Assembly (NCBI RefSeq): GCF_003171515.1
Contig: NC_089394.1
Location: 3,286,001-3,350,000, forward strand
DNA: 64,000 bases
Reading direction: 5' to 3'
From: Pyrenophora tritici-repentis
Taxonomy: Eukaryota; Ascomycota; Dothideomycetes; Pleosporales; Pleosporaceae
The first letter of the stretch is position 1, and each line of letters begins with the position of its first letter. The notes beneath the pieces were generated by a model. It saw only the letters and a program-made list of their open reading frames with translations. It was not told the DNA's origin and made no database searches. This document shows positions 9,063 through 19,567 of this stretch, piece after piece. The position numbers and the translations under genes were made by a program.

Positions 9063-9208
9063 TAAAGTCCGTCCCTATGCGACGAAAACCCCCGTGTGCC
9101 GAGAATGACCAACCGGATCGCAAGGATCACACACTCCTCTACGACCCTCGTAATCCGATTGGTCATTCTCGGCACACAGGGGTTTTCGTCACATAGGGAC
9201 AGACTTTA
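9063..9208. mobile_element. MITE family A, copy 3
   Basis: 146 bp, TAAAGTCCGTCCCTATGCGA to its complement AGGGACAGACTTTA, TA at both ends. Third full copy in the first 9.2 kb. Confidence 0.87.
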
Positions 9209-9237
9209 CAGAGCTAAGTCTACATGGGTATATACAT

Positions 9238-9383
9238 CAGTCATTTTGACGTGGGATCGTAACTAATGACGTGGGATCGTAACTAATGACGTGTAACAAT
9301 TAATGCAATGATAACACGTCAACAAATCATTTAGATTAGGCTAGACCGAGAAAAATTAGCAAAATGATTTTTACAGTTTCACA
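9238..9383 (+). repeat. Repeat F, copy 1
   Basis: About 145 bp from CATTTTGACGTGGGATCG to ATGATTTTTACAGTTTC, matching the reverse complement of 36714-36862 at roughly 85 percent by eye. It contains a local duplication of TAATGACGTGGGATCGTAAC. In both places repeat F sits directly beside a family E element. Confidence 0.6.
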
Positions 9384-9393
9384 ATAGTTGCCG

Positions 9394-9587
9394 TGGCTAG
9401 CGATTGCGGCTTCACCCTTACACGCAGCTGCGCAACGGTTTTTGACAGCCCCCCCATGTTCTGTATATGGCTTAGCGCTAGATGTCTGCCGCAAGATAGC
9501 TGGCTTGATTGGCCAGTTGTCGATCTAACGGTGACTGATTTTGTGGCATGCTACACGAAGGGGTGAAGCTACGACCACTAATGACTG
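9394..9587 (+). mobile_element. TIR element family E, copy 2 (short form)
   Basis: About 195 bp, from GGCTAGCGATTGCGGCTTCA to the complementary GGTGAAGCTACGACCACTAA TGACTG, followed by TA. This is the uninterrupted form that reveals the insertions in copies 1 and 3. Confidence 0.75.
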
Positions 9588-9755
9588 TACACTCCGCAAG
9601 TTAGTTATAGAGGGCCCTACTTCCATATTTTCTTTAGTTAGTTCTTAACATCACCCTAATCAGACTGTCGGGAGATATTCTTCTCTTCAGGCTATATAAC
9701 TAGTTATTGTCTTTCATGTTCCGGTGCTATAAAATCTTAGACTATAGATTCACTG

Positions 9756-11816
9756 ATGGCTTCCAAGCACCCCATAGCCAGCAAAACTACATCATTAATT
9801 AGAAATCGGGTCAATGGGAGTATAGCTGCCTCGCTGGCTGTCAGAGATAATGTCGTCGCTTCCAAGGATATTTCAAACGATCAAGCGCAGCGTGAAAGTG
9901 CTTCTGAGCCTCACGGTCAAATAACATGGATTATTCTGGCGGCTTCTTGTGGGGTAAGGTTTGACTCTTCTACTCGGTTCCATCCAATGATTTTCGATAT
10001 TAACGCTTGACTGTAGGTTTTCCTAGCTGCTGCCAGACTCCGCAACAATCAATCGGATCGGCATGATTGATTCCTATCTAGGTTAAAGGCTGCCTAATGA
10101 AGTAATTCTTTAACCTATATAGGAATCAATCATGTCAATCGATTGATTGTTGCGGAGTCTGGCTGCTGCAGAAAAGACTATGACTGTCGCCATCTATGGC
10201 AAGGTCGGCAGTGATCTCAATGCTCTAAGCCACATTAACTGGCTTGCGACTGCATATTTCCTTACACTCACAGTTCTTGAGCCGATATATGGACGCTTAA
10301 GCGAAATATTTGGTCGGAAGCAATGTCTTCTTTTTGCTTATATGTGTTTTGGATTTGGCAGTCTACTCTGTGGGTTGGCTCGAGATATTCGGCAACTTGT
10401 TACAGCGAGGGTATATGCGTCTCTCTATGGATTACAATAATCACTACTAAAACTAGCTAGGTAATTCAAGGCATTGGAGGGGGGGGCATGACCTCTATTG
10501 TAAGCATAATCATAGGTGAACTGGTCCCATTACAGGACCGAGGTGTTTGGCAAGGAAAAATCAATATCATCTACGGTTTTGGTGCTGCGTTTGGGGCACC
10601 TCTAGGCACGTATTCTTGCCATCATACATATACAAATGCTAAAGCTAATATTTTTTAGGTGGTATATCAGCGGATTACCTTGGCTGGCGTTGGTAGGTTT
10701 AGGCTTTTTCCCTTGCCCCTACACGCACATTTCTGATTTTCATAGGGCGTTTCTGGCGCAAGCCCCAATCTGCCTAGCAGCATTCACTACGGTACTAACC
10801 CTCCTAAAGCTCCCTCAACAAGATAGGAGCAACTGCTGGATGAACTTGCAACGCATCGATTTCCTTGGTGCAATCATTCTAGTTGCTGCAAACATTGGCC
10901 TCCTCATCGGCATGAATCGAGGGAGCAATGTCTCGTGGACTTCACCCATTACCATTGTTTCACTGACCGCATCGTTGGCTTCCTTCCTTATATTTGGCAT
11001 TTTCGAAGCCTACGTCGCAGCTGAACCACTTGTTCCGTTACACGTTATTTTTGACAGCAAGATGGTCGCATGTTATGCATGCCTCTTCTTCGGCTTTGGG
11101 TCATGGATAGCCTTGATCTACAATTCGGTTCTTTTCTTCCAGGCTGACCAGGGCGTTTCGGCGACTGCGGCTTCCATTCGACTGATTCCACCTTGTATAT
11201 GTGGAGTTTCCGGCTCGTTTATTGGGGGTTGGTTCATACGGCGGACTGGAAAATTTTACTGGACCATCGTTTTTGCGTATAGTTTGATGACAACAGCTTT
11301 GGCAGTAGTCTTTGTGTTCTCTCGAAATATAGCGACCAACACTGGATTGATGATTGTTGGTATTTCTATGTGTGCCTTTAGCAACGGCATGGGAACGACA
11401 GGAACCTTGATTGGTATCAGTATGCTATATTGCACGGTTTTAAAGAAGGGACCTTAGCTGACTTCTACCTAGTCTCAAATGCAGATCTAAAAGATCGAAC
11501 AATGGTTACAGCCTATTCGTATCTTTTTCGTTCTCTAGGATGTGTGATCAGCTTGTGTTTGTCCTCTGCGGTTATTCAGCAATCACTGCGCAATCGTCTA
11601 AGAGACACCGTGAAGACAAGCACAGATATTGAGCAAATTATCAAGGGAGTTCAGCATAGTCTGGAATTTATCCAGACTCTTGAACCAGATATACAAAAAG
11701 CTGTACGAGATTGCTACGGATGGTCTATTAATCTAGGTTTTACGTTCATCATCGGGATGGCGTCCTTTGCATTCTTTAGCGCCTTTTTTGTAAGGGAATG
11801 CAATTTAAAGAGGTAG
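9756..11816 (+). pseudogene. DHA2-type MFS drug:H+ antiporter, split by a MITE
   Basis: Six exons fit: 9756-9953, 10017-10410 (with a MITE inside), 10461-10605, 10659-10692, 10746-11413 and 11485-11816. The 10606-10658 intron has a GC donor. The product would be a 14-helix membrane exporter. After a hydrophilic N-terminus, exon 2 encodes TM1 with FLAAAEKTM (the usual LD-type antiporter motif carries Glu here). Next come SHINWLATAYFLT, PIYGRLSEIFGRK (motif A) and GFGSLLCGLA. Exon 3 gives VIQGIGGGGM...GELVPLQDRG (motif B region) and YGFGAAFGAPLG (motif C). The 128-bp hAT MITE plus its 8-bp duplication sits in exon 2 at the TM1 codons. It adds 136 nt, shifts frame and brings a stop, so the gene as read cannot make the pump. 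Everything else is in frame, which suggests recent damage. Confidence 0.8.
10034..10161. mobile_element. hAT-type MITE, copy 2, inside the MFS exon
   Basis: 128 bp, CAGACTCCGCAACAATCAAT to complementary GTTGCGGAGTCTG, with an 8-bp duplication GCTGCTGC (10026-10033, 10162-10169). Same ends as 6143-6270. Confidence 0.9.
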
Positions 11817-11822
11817 ATTCTT

Positions 11823-12226
11823 GGGCCCAATGGCTGCTGTAACAGAATTACAATGAAATTGCCCGTGCTCCGCACGGGCCATCACATCAACGAGATCGTC
11901 GCTGGGCGATGATCACATGACTTGGCATCCTGCCAAGGATGGGGATGCCATGAGGATATGGGATGACAGGACTGGGAAGCAATGAAGATATGAGGATGGA
12001 TGGATTTCATTATTAAATTGTACTTTCTTACTATTTAGTTCCTGTGCTAGCTCCTAGGATCTGGCCACCTCATTTTCTCTTGTATGACTCAAAGCACTGG
12101 AAACACGGAATTCTTAGATAGCTACTCGCCCCATGGAGCCCAGTTCTGCCCAACTACTCGGGCCCAACGGCTGCTGTAGCAGAATTTCAATGAAATTGCC
12201 CGTGCTCCGCACGGGCCTATCACCTC
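11823..12226. repeat. Direct-repeat pair with GC-rich hairpin
   Basis: Two 62-67 bp copies (11823-11886 and 12160-12226) of a segment beginning GGGCCCAAYGGCTGCTGTA. Each contains the perfect palindrome GCCCGTGC-TCC-GCACGGGC. They bracket about 270 bp without a gene. They could be solo remnants or ends of a deleted element. The first copy lies 45 bp past the MFS stop. Confidence 0.6.
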
Positions 12227-12310
12227 AATGATAACACGTAGCTTTTAATACATACATGCACCACAACAACGCATAATTAAATAAACTTAACTACGCATAT
12301 CGTTTCTACC

Positions 12311-13035
12311 ATGCCTAAGGTCAATAAGGGAAGGTCTGTATATAAAGAAGAGGTGGTGGCGTTGCAAAAGCACGCTGAAGCGTTACGCCTACTCTATCAA
12401 CCTAACATTAAAAGCTATGCAACTACCCATAACTTGCCATATCAGCGCCTGCGACGCGCCTATCTTGGACTTTCGAATCGCTGCAATCGCGCTAAGCCAC
12501 CTGCTTTATACCGGCTTAATGAGTCTCAAGATTTCGCTCTTGAGCGGTACCTTAATGCTATCGATAATATTGGCTTTGGTATTCATCGTGGACTAGTTGA
12601 GCAGCAAGCAAACTCACTCCTTGAGGATGCGTACACAGGACTAGATGAAGTTGCTCCTAAGTTTGGCAAGCTTTGGGCACGACGATGGCTCGCAAGGCAC
12701 CCAAAATATAGACGTGTAAAGGCAAAGTCAATTGAGGTACAGCGTAAGCTTGCCCAGGAGCCAGCAACGCTCCTTGACTGGTATACCAGGCTTAAAGACC
12801 TTATCGAAGAGCGCGGTATCTTGCCTGAAGATATATATAATATGGATGAGACAGGCTGCCGCATTGGTGTTGCAAAAGAGCAGTACTTATACACCAAAAA
12901 TGGACGTACGGTCTTTATCCACAACGCCAACAATCGCGAGCTTATTACGCTTGTTGAGTGTATCCGGGCTACAGGCGAGGTTATTCCACCTCTTATTATC
13001 GTCAAAGCTGCTACTGTGATGGAGCATTGGATTGT
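12311..13035 (+). pseudogene. pogo/Fot1-type transposase, 3' half lost (relic L)
   Basis: Starts with ATG at 12311 after a 5' region without stops in the transposase frame, and encodes about 240 residues. Seen: an N-terminal helix-turn-helix (IKSYATTHNLPYQRLRRAYL), a CENP-B-like DNA-binding block ending in WARRWLARHPKYR, and the first catalytic Asp in DIYNMDETGCRIG with the following NRELITLVECIRATGEVIPP. The second and third acidic residues (normally DGHxSH and LDVGxF blocks) are absent because the frame runs into a solo LTR at 13036 and does not resume beyond it. In the genome the protein would cut at TA sites; as it stands it cannot. Confidence 0.8.
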
Positions 13036-13251
13036 TGTGACGGTTCATGGGGTAAGGACATCCTAGGTGCCACGTGTTGGCGAGATGGTTCTTCCTCTTA
13101 CTGATAAGCACCTTCTACACCTATCCATGTCACAGATACGTCATGTAAACAGACTAGTATGATGGCCCCATAAAAGGCCATCACCACAGCAGAACAGAAC
13201 AAGACATCAGGAAATGCATAGCAACTTTCTCTCACTGCTTGTACTGTTACA
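13036..13251. mobile_element. Solo LTR, family b, copy 2 (reversed)
   Basis: 216 bp, TGTGACGGTTCATGGGG to GTACTGTTACA; reverse complement of 8743-8958. The flanking 5-mers (ATTGT left, TACCT right) do not match, unlike copy 1. Confidence 0.8.
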
Positions 13252-14300
13252 TACCTTGCTGGTACTACGCCAACAAAACGTAATTCCGTTTGGTGCGTCA
13301 AATGCCTCCGGCTGGCGAGACTTGTCCCACGTTGAGACTTGTTATTAGCACTGGTCAGCACTAACGTGTTCCACCAGTCATCCGGCCACACCAGTTATCA
13401 GACCACCTTTCCAAATCTGACCCGACGCTCTGCGCAATTGCGCTGCGCCTTTTATATGCCATGCATCATTAGTTGAGTTTAGTAGGATAATCCGCTTGCC
13501 AATAGAACACATTAGACACAGACCGTCTGCTTAGCAGAAGTGAAGAACTTTTGGGTTTATAGAACAAAGGACACATTACATATGTATGTACTAGCTCGCT
13601 ACCGCTATAAATCTGTGATGAAAACCCCTATATCTTTCAATCTTGGGAGCCCTGCAACAGAAGGCGCATCTCTCTAAGTCCCCATTGCCCCAAATGCTGT
13701 TGGATGAACTCAATACAACGTAAGAACGATTGTTTGCGACGATAACATGCTTCACTCTCTAGATGCTAAGCTAATCCACTGAGGGTTGTAAATTGCTTTC
13801 CTTTCCCGTGCTTTGTTTCAACCAAGGTTGTCAGTAATCAATATCTCATCAATATTGTTGTTTGATTTGTTTGATTCGGAGCCAACCAACTAACCAACAG
13901 TTAGCCACTGTATTTCTGTCAATCAATCAACCAATCTTGAGAACAAAATGTTGATAGGATTGGTGTTGTTTGATAGTAAGCGAGGGAGGGGGATACCTAG
14001 GTGAGGCCTCTGGGATAGCTGCTCAACGACGAATTCTTAGTGTTGGATCTTGCTTACTAAGCCTACTCGCGTGTAAGTTATATGACCTAGGTTCCATCCC
14101 ATCTCTCACTCACTCCAGGCTAGTACGTACGAGGCTTAGCGCCCACAACGCTAGCTGGCAGAGACATAGATCTCAATTCCTGTAGCACAATACACAACAC
14201 GATTCACACATGTTCTATTCCTAGTGCTACTGACATCAGGCTTATAACATTTAACAACACCTTACTTTCTCGCGGCTCCGGCTTACTTTTAGCCTTATCC
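13252..14300. other. No gene; likely 5' part of the hAT element
   Basis: No protein-like frame. From about 13830 the sequence becomes rich in CAATCAATC and CAACCAAC tracts that recur after the hAT transposase (16985-17110), so this part is probably the element's left subterminal region. The terminal inverted repeat and 8-bp duplication were not found with certainty. Confidence 0.4.
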
Positions 14301-16979
14301 ATGCCCTCTATACCAGCAAAACGCAAGCCCGAGGCTGCCGAAGAAGCTGATACTCCCTTCAAGCGAGCACAACGTACGCGCAAACCTACGCTCAAAGCGC
14401 TGTTGGGTGACGGCAGCCAGCCAACCCAGCCGATAGAGCTGCCAGAAAGTACGCCGGATCCGCCTACAGAGCCGCCTACACAAGTTATCGAGCCGCCCAC
14501 ACGGGCTATTGAACCGCCATGTAAGCCTGTACAACAACCCGAGGAGCGCCCTCGGCGGGCATCACCACTGCCTATTTTGGCTGCCTCACAAGCCTCTCGG
14601 CTCACTGATGAGCCAGCCTGGGAGTCGCAGTTAATGTTTGATAAGCCAGAGGACTCTATTGTACAGCCTTTAGCTTTCTCTAGCGCTGCCACTGAGGCTT
14701 CGGTGGAGGAGGATAGCGCTGTGAGCGTCGATTTTCGCGACTTTGAGGGCGTCGATTGGTCGCGATTAAAGGGGTTTGTCGCGCCGCTGAGCACTCCACG
14801 AGGCAAGGCAAGCTGGATTTTTCAACACGGCTGGCGTGTCTGGAAGGAGGGTACTCACCACCCAGATGAGTTGTACTTTGTGTGCAAGTACTGTCATATT
14901 CATAAGCTACCTAATGGTGTACACCGAGTAACGAAGTCAACCACTGCCGCCAACGGGCACCTCCAGCTTGATAAACCTGGTCATCGGCTCAGCAAAGACG
15001 GTCCAATCCTAAGCAAACCTCTCCGCAAACATGGACAACAATCACTTCGTCAGGCAGCTCTAAGCGGTGTCAAATTTAGTCTAGAGGCGTACAAGACTAT
15101 AGGAAACTTCGACGTACAAGAATTTCGGCAAGCAGCTGCGCTCTGGCTGGTCGACAACAACAGACCACTCCGCGAGTTTGAGACGCCGGCTTTTCGCAAG
15201 ATGATCAGGCTTGCTAATCCTGAGGCAGAGGCGGCGTTATGGAGGTCTCATAACAGCGTGTCAGCGTTCGTGATGAGGTTGTACAGTTGGCTACGACCTC
15301 AGGTGGTGCGCGCGTTGGCTGAAGCCGAGAGCAAGGTACATATAAGCTTCGATGGGTGGACGACAAAAGGCGGCAAACGTGGCTTCTTTTCTGTAGTTGC
15401 TCACTACGCCAACAGTAAGGGCGCGATAGTTGACCTACCCATCGCGCTGCCGCAGCTGGTGGGTGCCCACACTGGTGAGGCGATAGCTGACGCTGTAACC
15501 AAAATCCTGCAATCCTTCAGCATTAATCGCAGCAAACTCGGCTACTTTGTGCTCGATAACGCTTACAATAACGACACCGCTGTTAACAAACTCGCCGCGA
15601 TGTACCACTTTTCTGCCTCCGATCGCCGCCTCCGCTGCGCTTGCCACATACTTAACCTTGTTGGCCAAACGATTATGTTCGGGAGGGATGCTGACGCGTA
15701 TAACAACGCCCTGGAGAACACAAAGATGGAGGATTTTTACATGAAGGAGTGGCGGAAAGAAGGACCGCTTGGCGTGTATCTTGATATTATCAACTACATC
15801 AACACGCCGAAGCAGTGGAGTATTTTTGAAGATTGCCAACGCGAGGCAGTTAACAGCATGCCCACAGGCGCCAGCGGCGGCACTCGCGAGCCAATTAAGC
15901 CGTGTGTTACACGTTGGAACAGCTATTACGACTGCTTTAAGCGCGGAGTTCAGCTCCAACAAGCTATCAACGCATACGCCACGTACCACATTCGCGAGAC
16001 TGAACAGGCTGACGAACAGGCAGCTATTAGAGGAAACAAGCTGCCTGATGTGCCGCGGTGGATGAGGTCAGACGGCCTTACGGCGGCTGACTGGGCGGTG
16101 ATTACTGAGTACATGGCGATACTGCAGCCGCTCAAGTTTGCTACAGATCGCCTCCAAGGCCGCGGCAAGTGTGGCCGTTTTGGCGCACTCTACGAGGTCA
16201 TCCCAGTATTTGAGAGTGTGATAACTGAGCTGGATGCACGCCTTCGGCCATACGAATCGGTCAACCACGAGCCATCTGAGGCGCCCGAAGATCACATCCC
16301 GATCAACCTGCGAGCCGCGAGGCGAAAAGCGAGCAATTACTTTACTAAGATCCTCCAAAGTCCCATTTACTACGCAGCTACGGCACTACATCCACGATAT
16401 AAAACATACTCTAAGCGCTTCTGGCGCGACAAACCTACACAATTGAGCACCGCGCACGCGAAGTTTCTGCGGGTTTGGGCTGCCTACAAGCCTGCCGCTG
16501 CTGCCACAACACCAACCCCTGCGCCAAAACCTACCATGAGCAGCTTTGACGACGCTATCGACGCTATACTAGATGAGGACGGCGAGCATACATTGGAGGT
16601 GGAGGATGAGTACGATAGCTGGTTAAAAGAGCCTATGTGGACGTCTGATCAACACAAGGAGGGTCCAACAGCTGTACAGTACTGGTTATCGTTGAAGCCG
16701 AAGTATCCACATCTTTCACGATTGGCGATCGACGTGTTGACTATACCCGCCTCCAGCTCTGATTGTGAGCGCGTTTTTGCGGGAACTGGCGATATAATTG
16801 AGCCACAAAGGCGGAAAATTGGCGCGCAGTTACTGGCTGCTTTGGTGTGCTTGCAACGGTGGACTCGTGCAGGTTTTACAACACCAAGCACGACAACAGC
16901 AGCAAAGCATACTGATGAGGAGCTCACGGAAGAGTTTGCGATAGGAACGTGGGAAGAGCCGCCTGCAGAATTGTCATAG
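14301..16979 (+). CDS. hAT-superfamily transposase, intact frame
   Basis: Uninterrupted 892-residue frame. Residues 1-160 are a Pro/Thr-rich leader with EPPT repeats. A BED-type zinc finger follows (FVCKYCHIHKL ... NGHLQLDKPGHRL). Then the RNase H-like catalytic part: HISFDGWTTKGGKRGFFSVVAHY with the first Asp, the GYFVLDNAYNND block with the second, and LRCACHILNLVGQ with the Cys/His pair typical of hAT enzymes. CVTRWNSYYD comes from the insertion domain. The C-terminal dimerisation region is SRLAIDVLTIPASSSDCERVFAGTGDIIEPQRRKI. Hundreds of codons without a stop suggest a recently active copy. hAT enzymes make 8-bp target duplications, like those around the MITEs at 6143 and 10034, but I could not match this element's ends to those MITEs. 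Confidence 0.88.
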   Translation: MPSIPAKRKPEAAEEADTPFKRAQRTRKPTLKALLGDGSQPTQPIELPESTPDPPTEPPTQVIEPPTRAIEPPCKPVQQPEERPRRASPLPILAASQASRLTDEPAWESQLMFDKPEDSIVQPLAFSSAATEASVEEDSAVSVDFRDFEGVDWSRLKGFVAPLSTPRGKASWIFQHGWRVWKEGTHHPDELYFVCKYCHIHKLPNGVHRVTKSTTAANGHLQLDKPGHRLSKDGPILSKPLRKHGQQSLRQAALSGVKFSLEAYKTIGNFDVQEFRQAAALWLVDNNRPLREFETPAFRKMIRLANPEAEAALWRSHNSVSAFVMRLYSWLRPQVVRALAEAESKVHISFDGWTTKGGKRGFFSVVAHYANSKGAIVDLPIALPQLVGAHTGEAIADAVTKILQSFSINRSKLGYFVLDNAYNNDTAVNKLAAMYHFSASDRRLRCACHILNLVGQTIMFGRDADAYNNALENTKMEDFYMKEWRKEGPLGVYLDIINYINTPKQWSIFEDCQREAVNSMPTGASGGTREPIKPCVTRWNSYYDCFKRGVQLQQAINAYATYHIRETEQADEQAAIRGNKLPDVPRWMRSDGLTAADWAVITEYMAILQPLKFATDRLQGRGKCGRFGALYEVIPVFESVITELDARLRPYESVNHEPSEAPEDHIPINLRAARRKASNYFTKILQSPIYYAATALHPRYKTYSKRFWRDKPTQLSTAHAKFLRVWAAYKPAAAATTPTPAPKPTMSSFDDAIDAILDEDGEHTLEVEDEYDSWLKEPMWTSDQHKEGPTAVQYWLSLKPKYPHLSRLAIDVLTIPASSSDCERVFAGTGDIIEPQRRKIGAQLLAALVCLQRWTRAGFTTPSTTTAAKHTDEELTEEFAIGTWEEPPAELS

Positions 16980-17996
16980 AAACGTCCCTTCAGAACCTTA
17001 AGTCTATCAATATTCAATCAATCAACCAACCAAAAATTGGCTCTTCAGTCTCATCAACTCAAACAAACAAACTGTAGCCCTAAGAAATGAGCCAGTCAAT
17101 CAACATCTACGCCTCAAATGTTGGTTGTTTTGTTTGTTGACTTCTCTGGTTTCAACCCTGGTGGAGTCGATTGGAAGGAGGTCACGTGGGCAGCGGTAGA
17201 TCTTATTATAGTGTGCTGGAGAGACTGTATACTTCTGAAAAGCCTGTACTGTACGAAAGGCTTTAGGTTTTCTCAGACAAAGCGGACAACCGAGTCCAGG
17301 CTTAATTCCGTCAATCACGTGGCTCCCTCCAAGCGAGAGAAGGCTATCCTCAAGCGGCGACCAATCTACTAGGCTATGCTCCACGTTACCCTAAGAGTGC
17401 GTAGCAGTGACTAGTAGCCAGCTATCTAAATTATCGAGAGACGTGGTCGGCGTTCCGGAATAAGGAGACTAACCATATACCAACAAGTAAGTAGAGCTCG
17501 AAGGTATAAGTGCTAGGATGGTATAGATCGCATGATCTTTATCATACAGTTAAACAATATGTAGATATCATCGCGGTTCATGCCTAGACAGCACCTTCCA
17601 CTTTCCAGATAGTTCAGCAGAGCTTAAGGCGCACTAAACTTTCCTCAGCATCCCTCTCCTATAGGGAGACTTAAAGCGCTAAGTAGCTTATAATTTATCA
17701 ACTTACAATGTTACTAAAAAGTCTAGGTAGATAGAAAGTTTCGCCGGCATCTCTTGCATATCTAATCACCCACACTCACCGCAGTGGCCTTTTCCGCCTT
17801 TGTTACATTATCATAGGGCTTTTGCTGTAGAGGCTTCTTATGCGTACGGCTCGCCATATGTGCGTTTAAAGCGTACTCGCCCCACGGAGCCCAGTTCTGC
17901 CGAACTAGGCCCTACCCAGCTCAACGTCAATTCCATCTACCCACACGATTTGTATCGTAAATTGACCACGCAAACACGTAGAATATTATATATTCG
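16980..17996. other. No gene; hAT 3' flank and unassigned spacer
   Basis: 16985-17160 is the likely right subterminal region of the hAT element, with CAATCAATCAACC tracts and an AACCCTGG end as a candidate terminus. Around 17874-17915 a 40-bp block (GTACTCGCCCCACGGAGCCC) repeats 12122-12165. No protein-like frame otherwise. Confidence 0.35.
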
Positions 17997-19554
17997 TTAA
18001 AGCCACTGATTAAGAGGTATCTTCCAGTGTATAAGATGCATTACTGGTGCCTGTTGACTTGGTGTTGAGGCCTCTGCAGAGGCAGGTGTTGGCTGCTGGG
18101 TGGCATCTCGGAGGCGCCGTCTCGTCTCCCTCACAGCCTCACGTACAGCCTTTTGCTCAGCGATTTTAGCTTTTTGAAATACGGCCTCTCGCGAACCTCT
18201 AGCTGTAACTACACCTCCTTTCTGAATCGTTAATCGCGAGTTGTCCTGGCGCTGAGCCCTCTCGCGGGCAGCAATTTTAGTCTTGGCAAGCTCACGAGTC
18301 GCGAGATCGTAGTTCAAACCTAGTACAACTGACGCCCTAGCAAGTCGCGCAGCCCGATTACTTAGTATATGCTCAGTATAATTACAGAGCTCTTGCGTTT
18401 TACCAGCGTACGCAACAAAGGAGCGAGGAGTTGTAGGCGTAGGCGTCTCGGAGGCTTGAAAGAGATAGCTCATTTCCTCGGGTGTTGACACCCTCCGTGG
18501 GCGCGTGAGCTTATATAATACTCTCTCAGGATCCCATGGCCAGACGCCTGCTAATTCAAAAACTTTTTGAACAGTACTAGATTTGAATGTATGTCTTCTA
18601 ACGCCATCAATTGCGTGTAGAAACTCGAGCTTGTTGAAATCAGTGCAGCCCTCGCGAGCAGCATCCTCAACGACGCCTCTGTAGTGCTTCTTGTATGCTT
18701 GAAAAACACCAACGTCAAGAGACTGTAGGTTGTGAGAGGTATGGGAGGGGAGCGAGAAAAGTACTATATTGTTGTCGTCACAAAAATCGATCAGCTCCTT
18801 TGTGCCATGGGATCCAAATCCGTCAAAAATTAACAGCCTCCAGGTGCCTGTTTGACGGCGACGACTATAGGCGTCAAAGTGTCGAATCCACTCAAGAGAG
18901 AGCTCGTCGTTGTTGTAAGCTGTCTCTGAGACAGCCACTATGTAGTCGTCAGGCAACTTTGTGTTGGTGTGCCATTTTGAGAGGTGCGCTTTGCCCTTGA
19001 GAATGATGAATGGTGCCAGAACTGAGCCGTCAGCAGCGACAGTCTCGACGACTGTAACAGACTCGCGATTTGTATCAGACGGTGACTGTACAGCATCATC
19101 GTCGCCAGCCATTGTTATAACGTACTGCTGGCCTCCAGCGCCCATACGGATATCTGTCTCGTCCATAATATATAGATCTCCAGGTTGTATAGCGTACTCA
19201 TCAATTGCGCGCTTTAGAGCGGCAAAGTGCCTCTCGTAGACCTCTACTGTATTAGCTGCTAGGCGTTTTATTTCCTGCTTTTTCTGCTTCTTGCGGCGGC
19301 AGTCTGGGTTGCGCGCCAGCCATCGTGAGATCCAGTTTTTGCCTATGGGTGGTGCCTTGCCATCTGGGTGCTCGAGATCAAGGATCCGCTGCGCGGCAGA
19401 AATCAGCTGCGGAATGAGAGGAGGCATGTATAACGCGTCGCAGCGAGTAATATAGGCCTTTAGGGCATCCTCCTGTTGTTAATTGAGCGTTCGATTTGGT
19501 GCAGCGCGCTCTATTTTTGATGCGCGGCCTGAGACGCGCTTTTGGAGCCTGCTG
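17997..19554 (-). pseudogene. pogo/Fot1-type transposase K, interrupted by a LINE
   Basis: On minus the frame from 19427 to 17997 (476 codons) encodes the core. CENP-B-type DNA-binding end WISRWLARNPDCRRKKQK; first catalytic Asp in DLYIMDETDIRMG; second in WRLLIFDGFGSHGTKELI; third in LQSLDVGVFQAY (usual Pro replaced by Ser); then a basic, Ala/Arg-rich C-terminal tail. The same frame continues upstream to 19554 through a single TAA (19479-19481) and gives YSRLQKRVSGRASK of the N-terminal helix-turn-helix. The preceding codons resume at 20644 on the far side of the LINE, so the LINE lies inside this exon. One nonsense codon plus a 1-kb insertion make it a dead copy. Confidence 0.8.
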
Positions 19555-19567
19555 TAGGGCACATGAT

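Noticed and set aside
11400..11500. Frameshift in the last third of MFS1
   Set aside because: A 71-bp intron (11414-11484, GTATCA...GCAG) with a good branch site explains the frame change.
11861..11879. Hairpin after MFS1 as a transcription terminator
   Set aside because: Fungal termination does not rely on such hairpins, and the same hairpin recurs within a dispersed direct repeat.
14301..16979. Calling the hAT gene the parent of the 128-bp hAT MITEs
   Set aside because: Ends do not match by eye, and the hAT termini are not certain; kept only as a testable idea.
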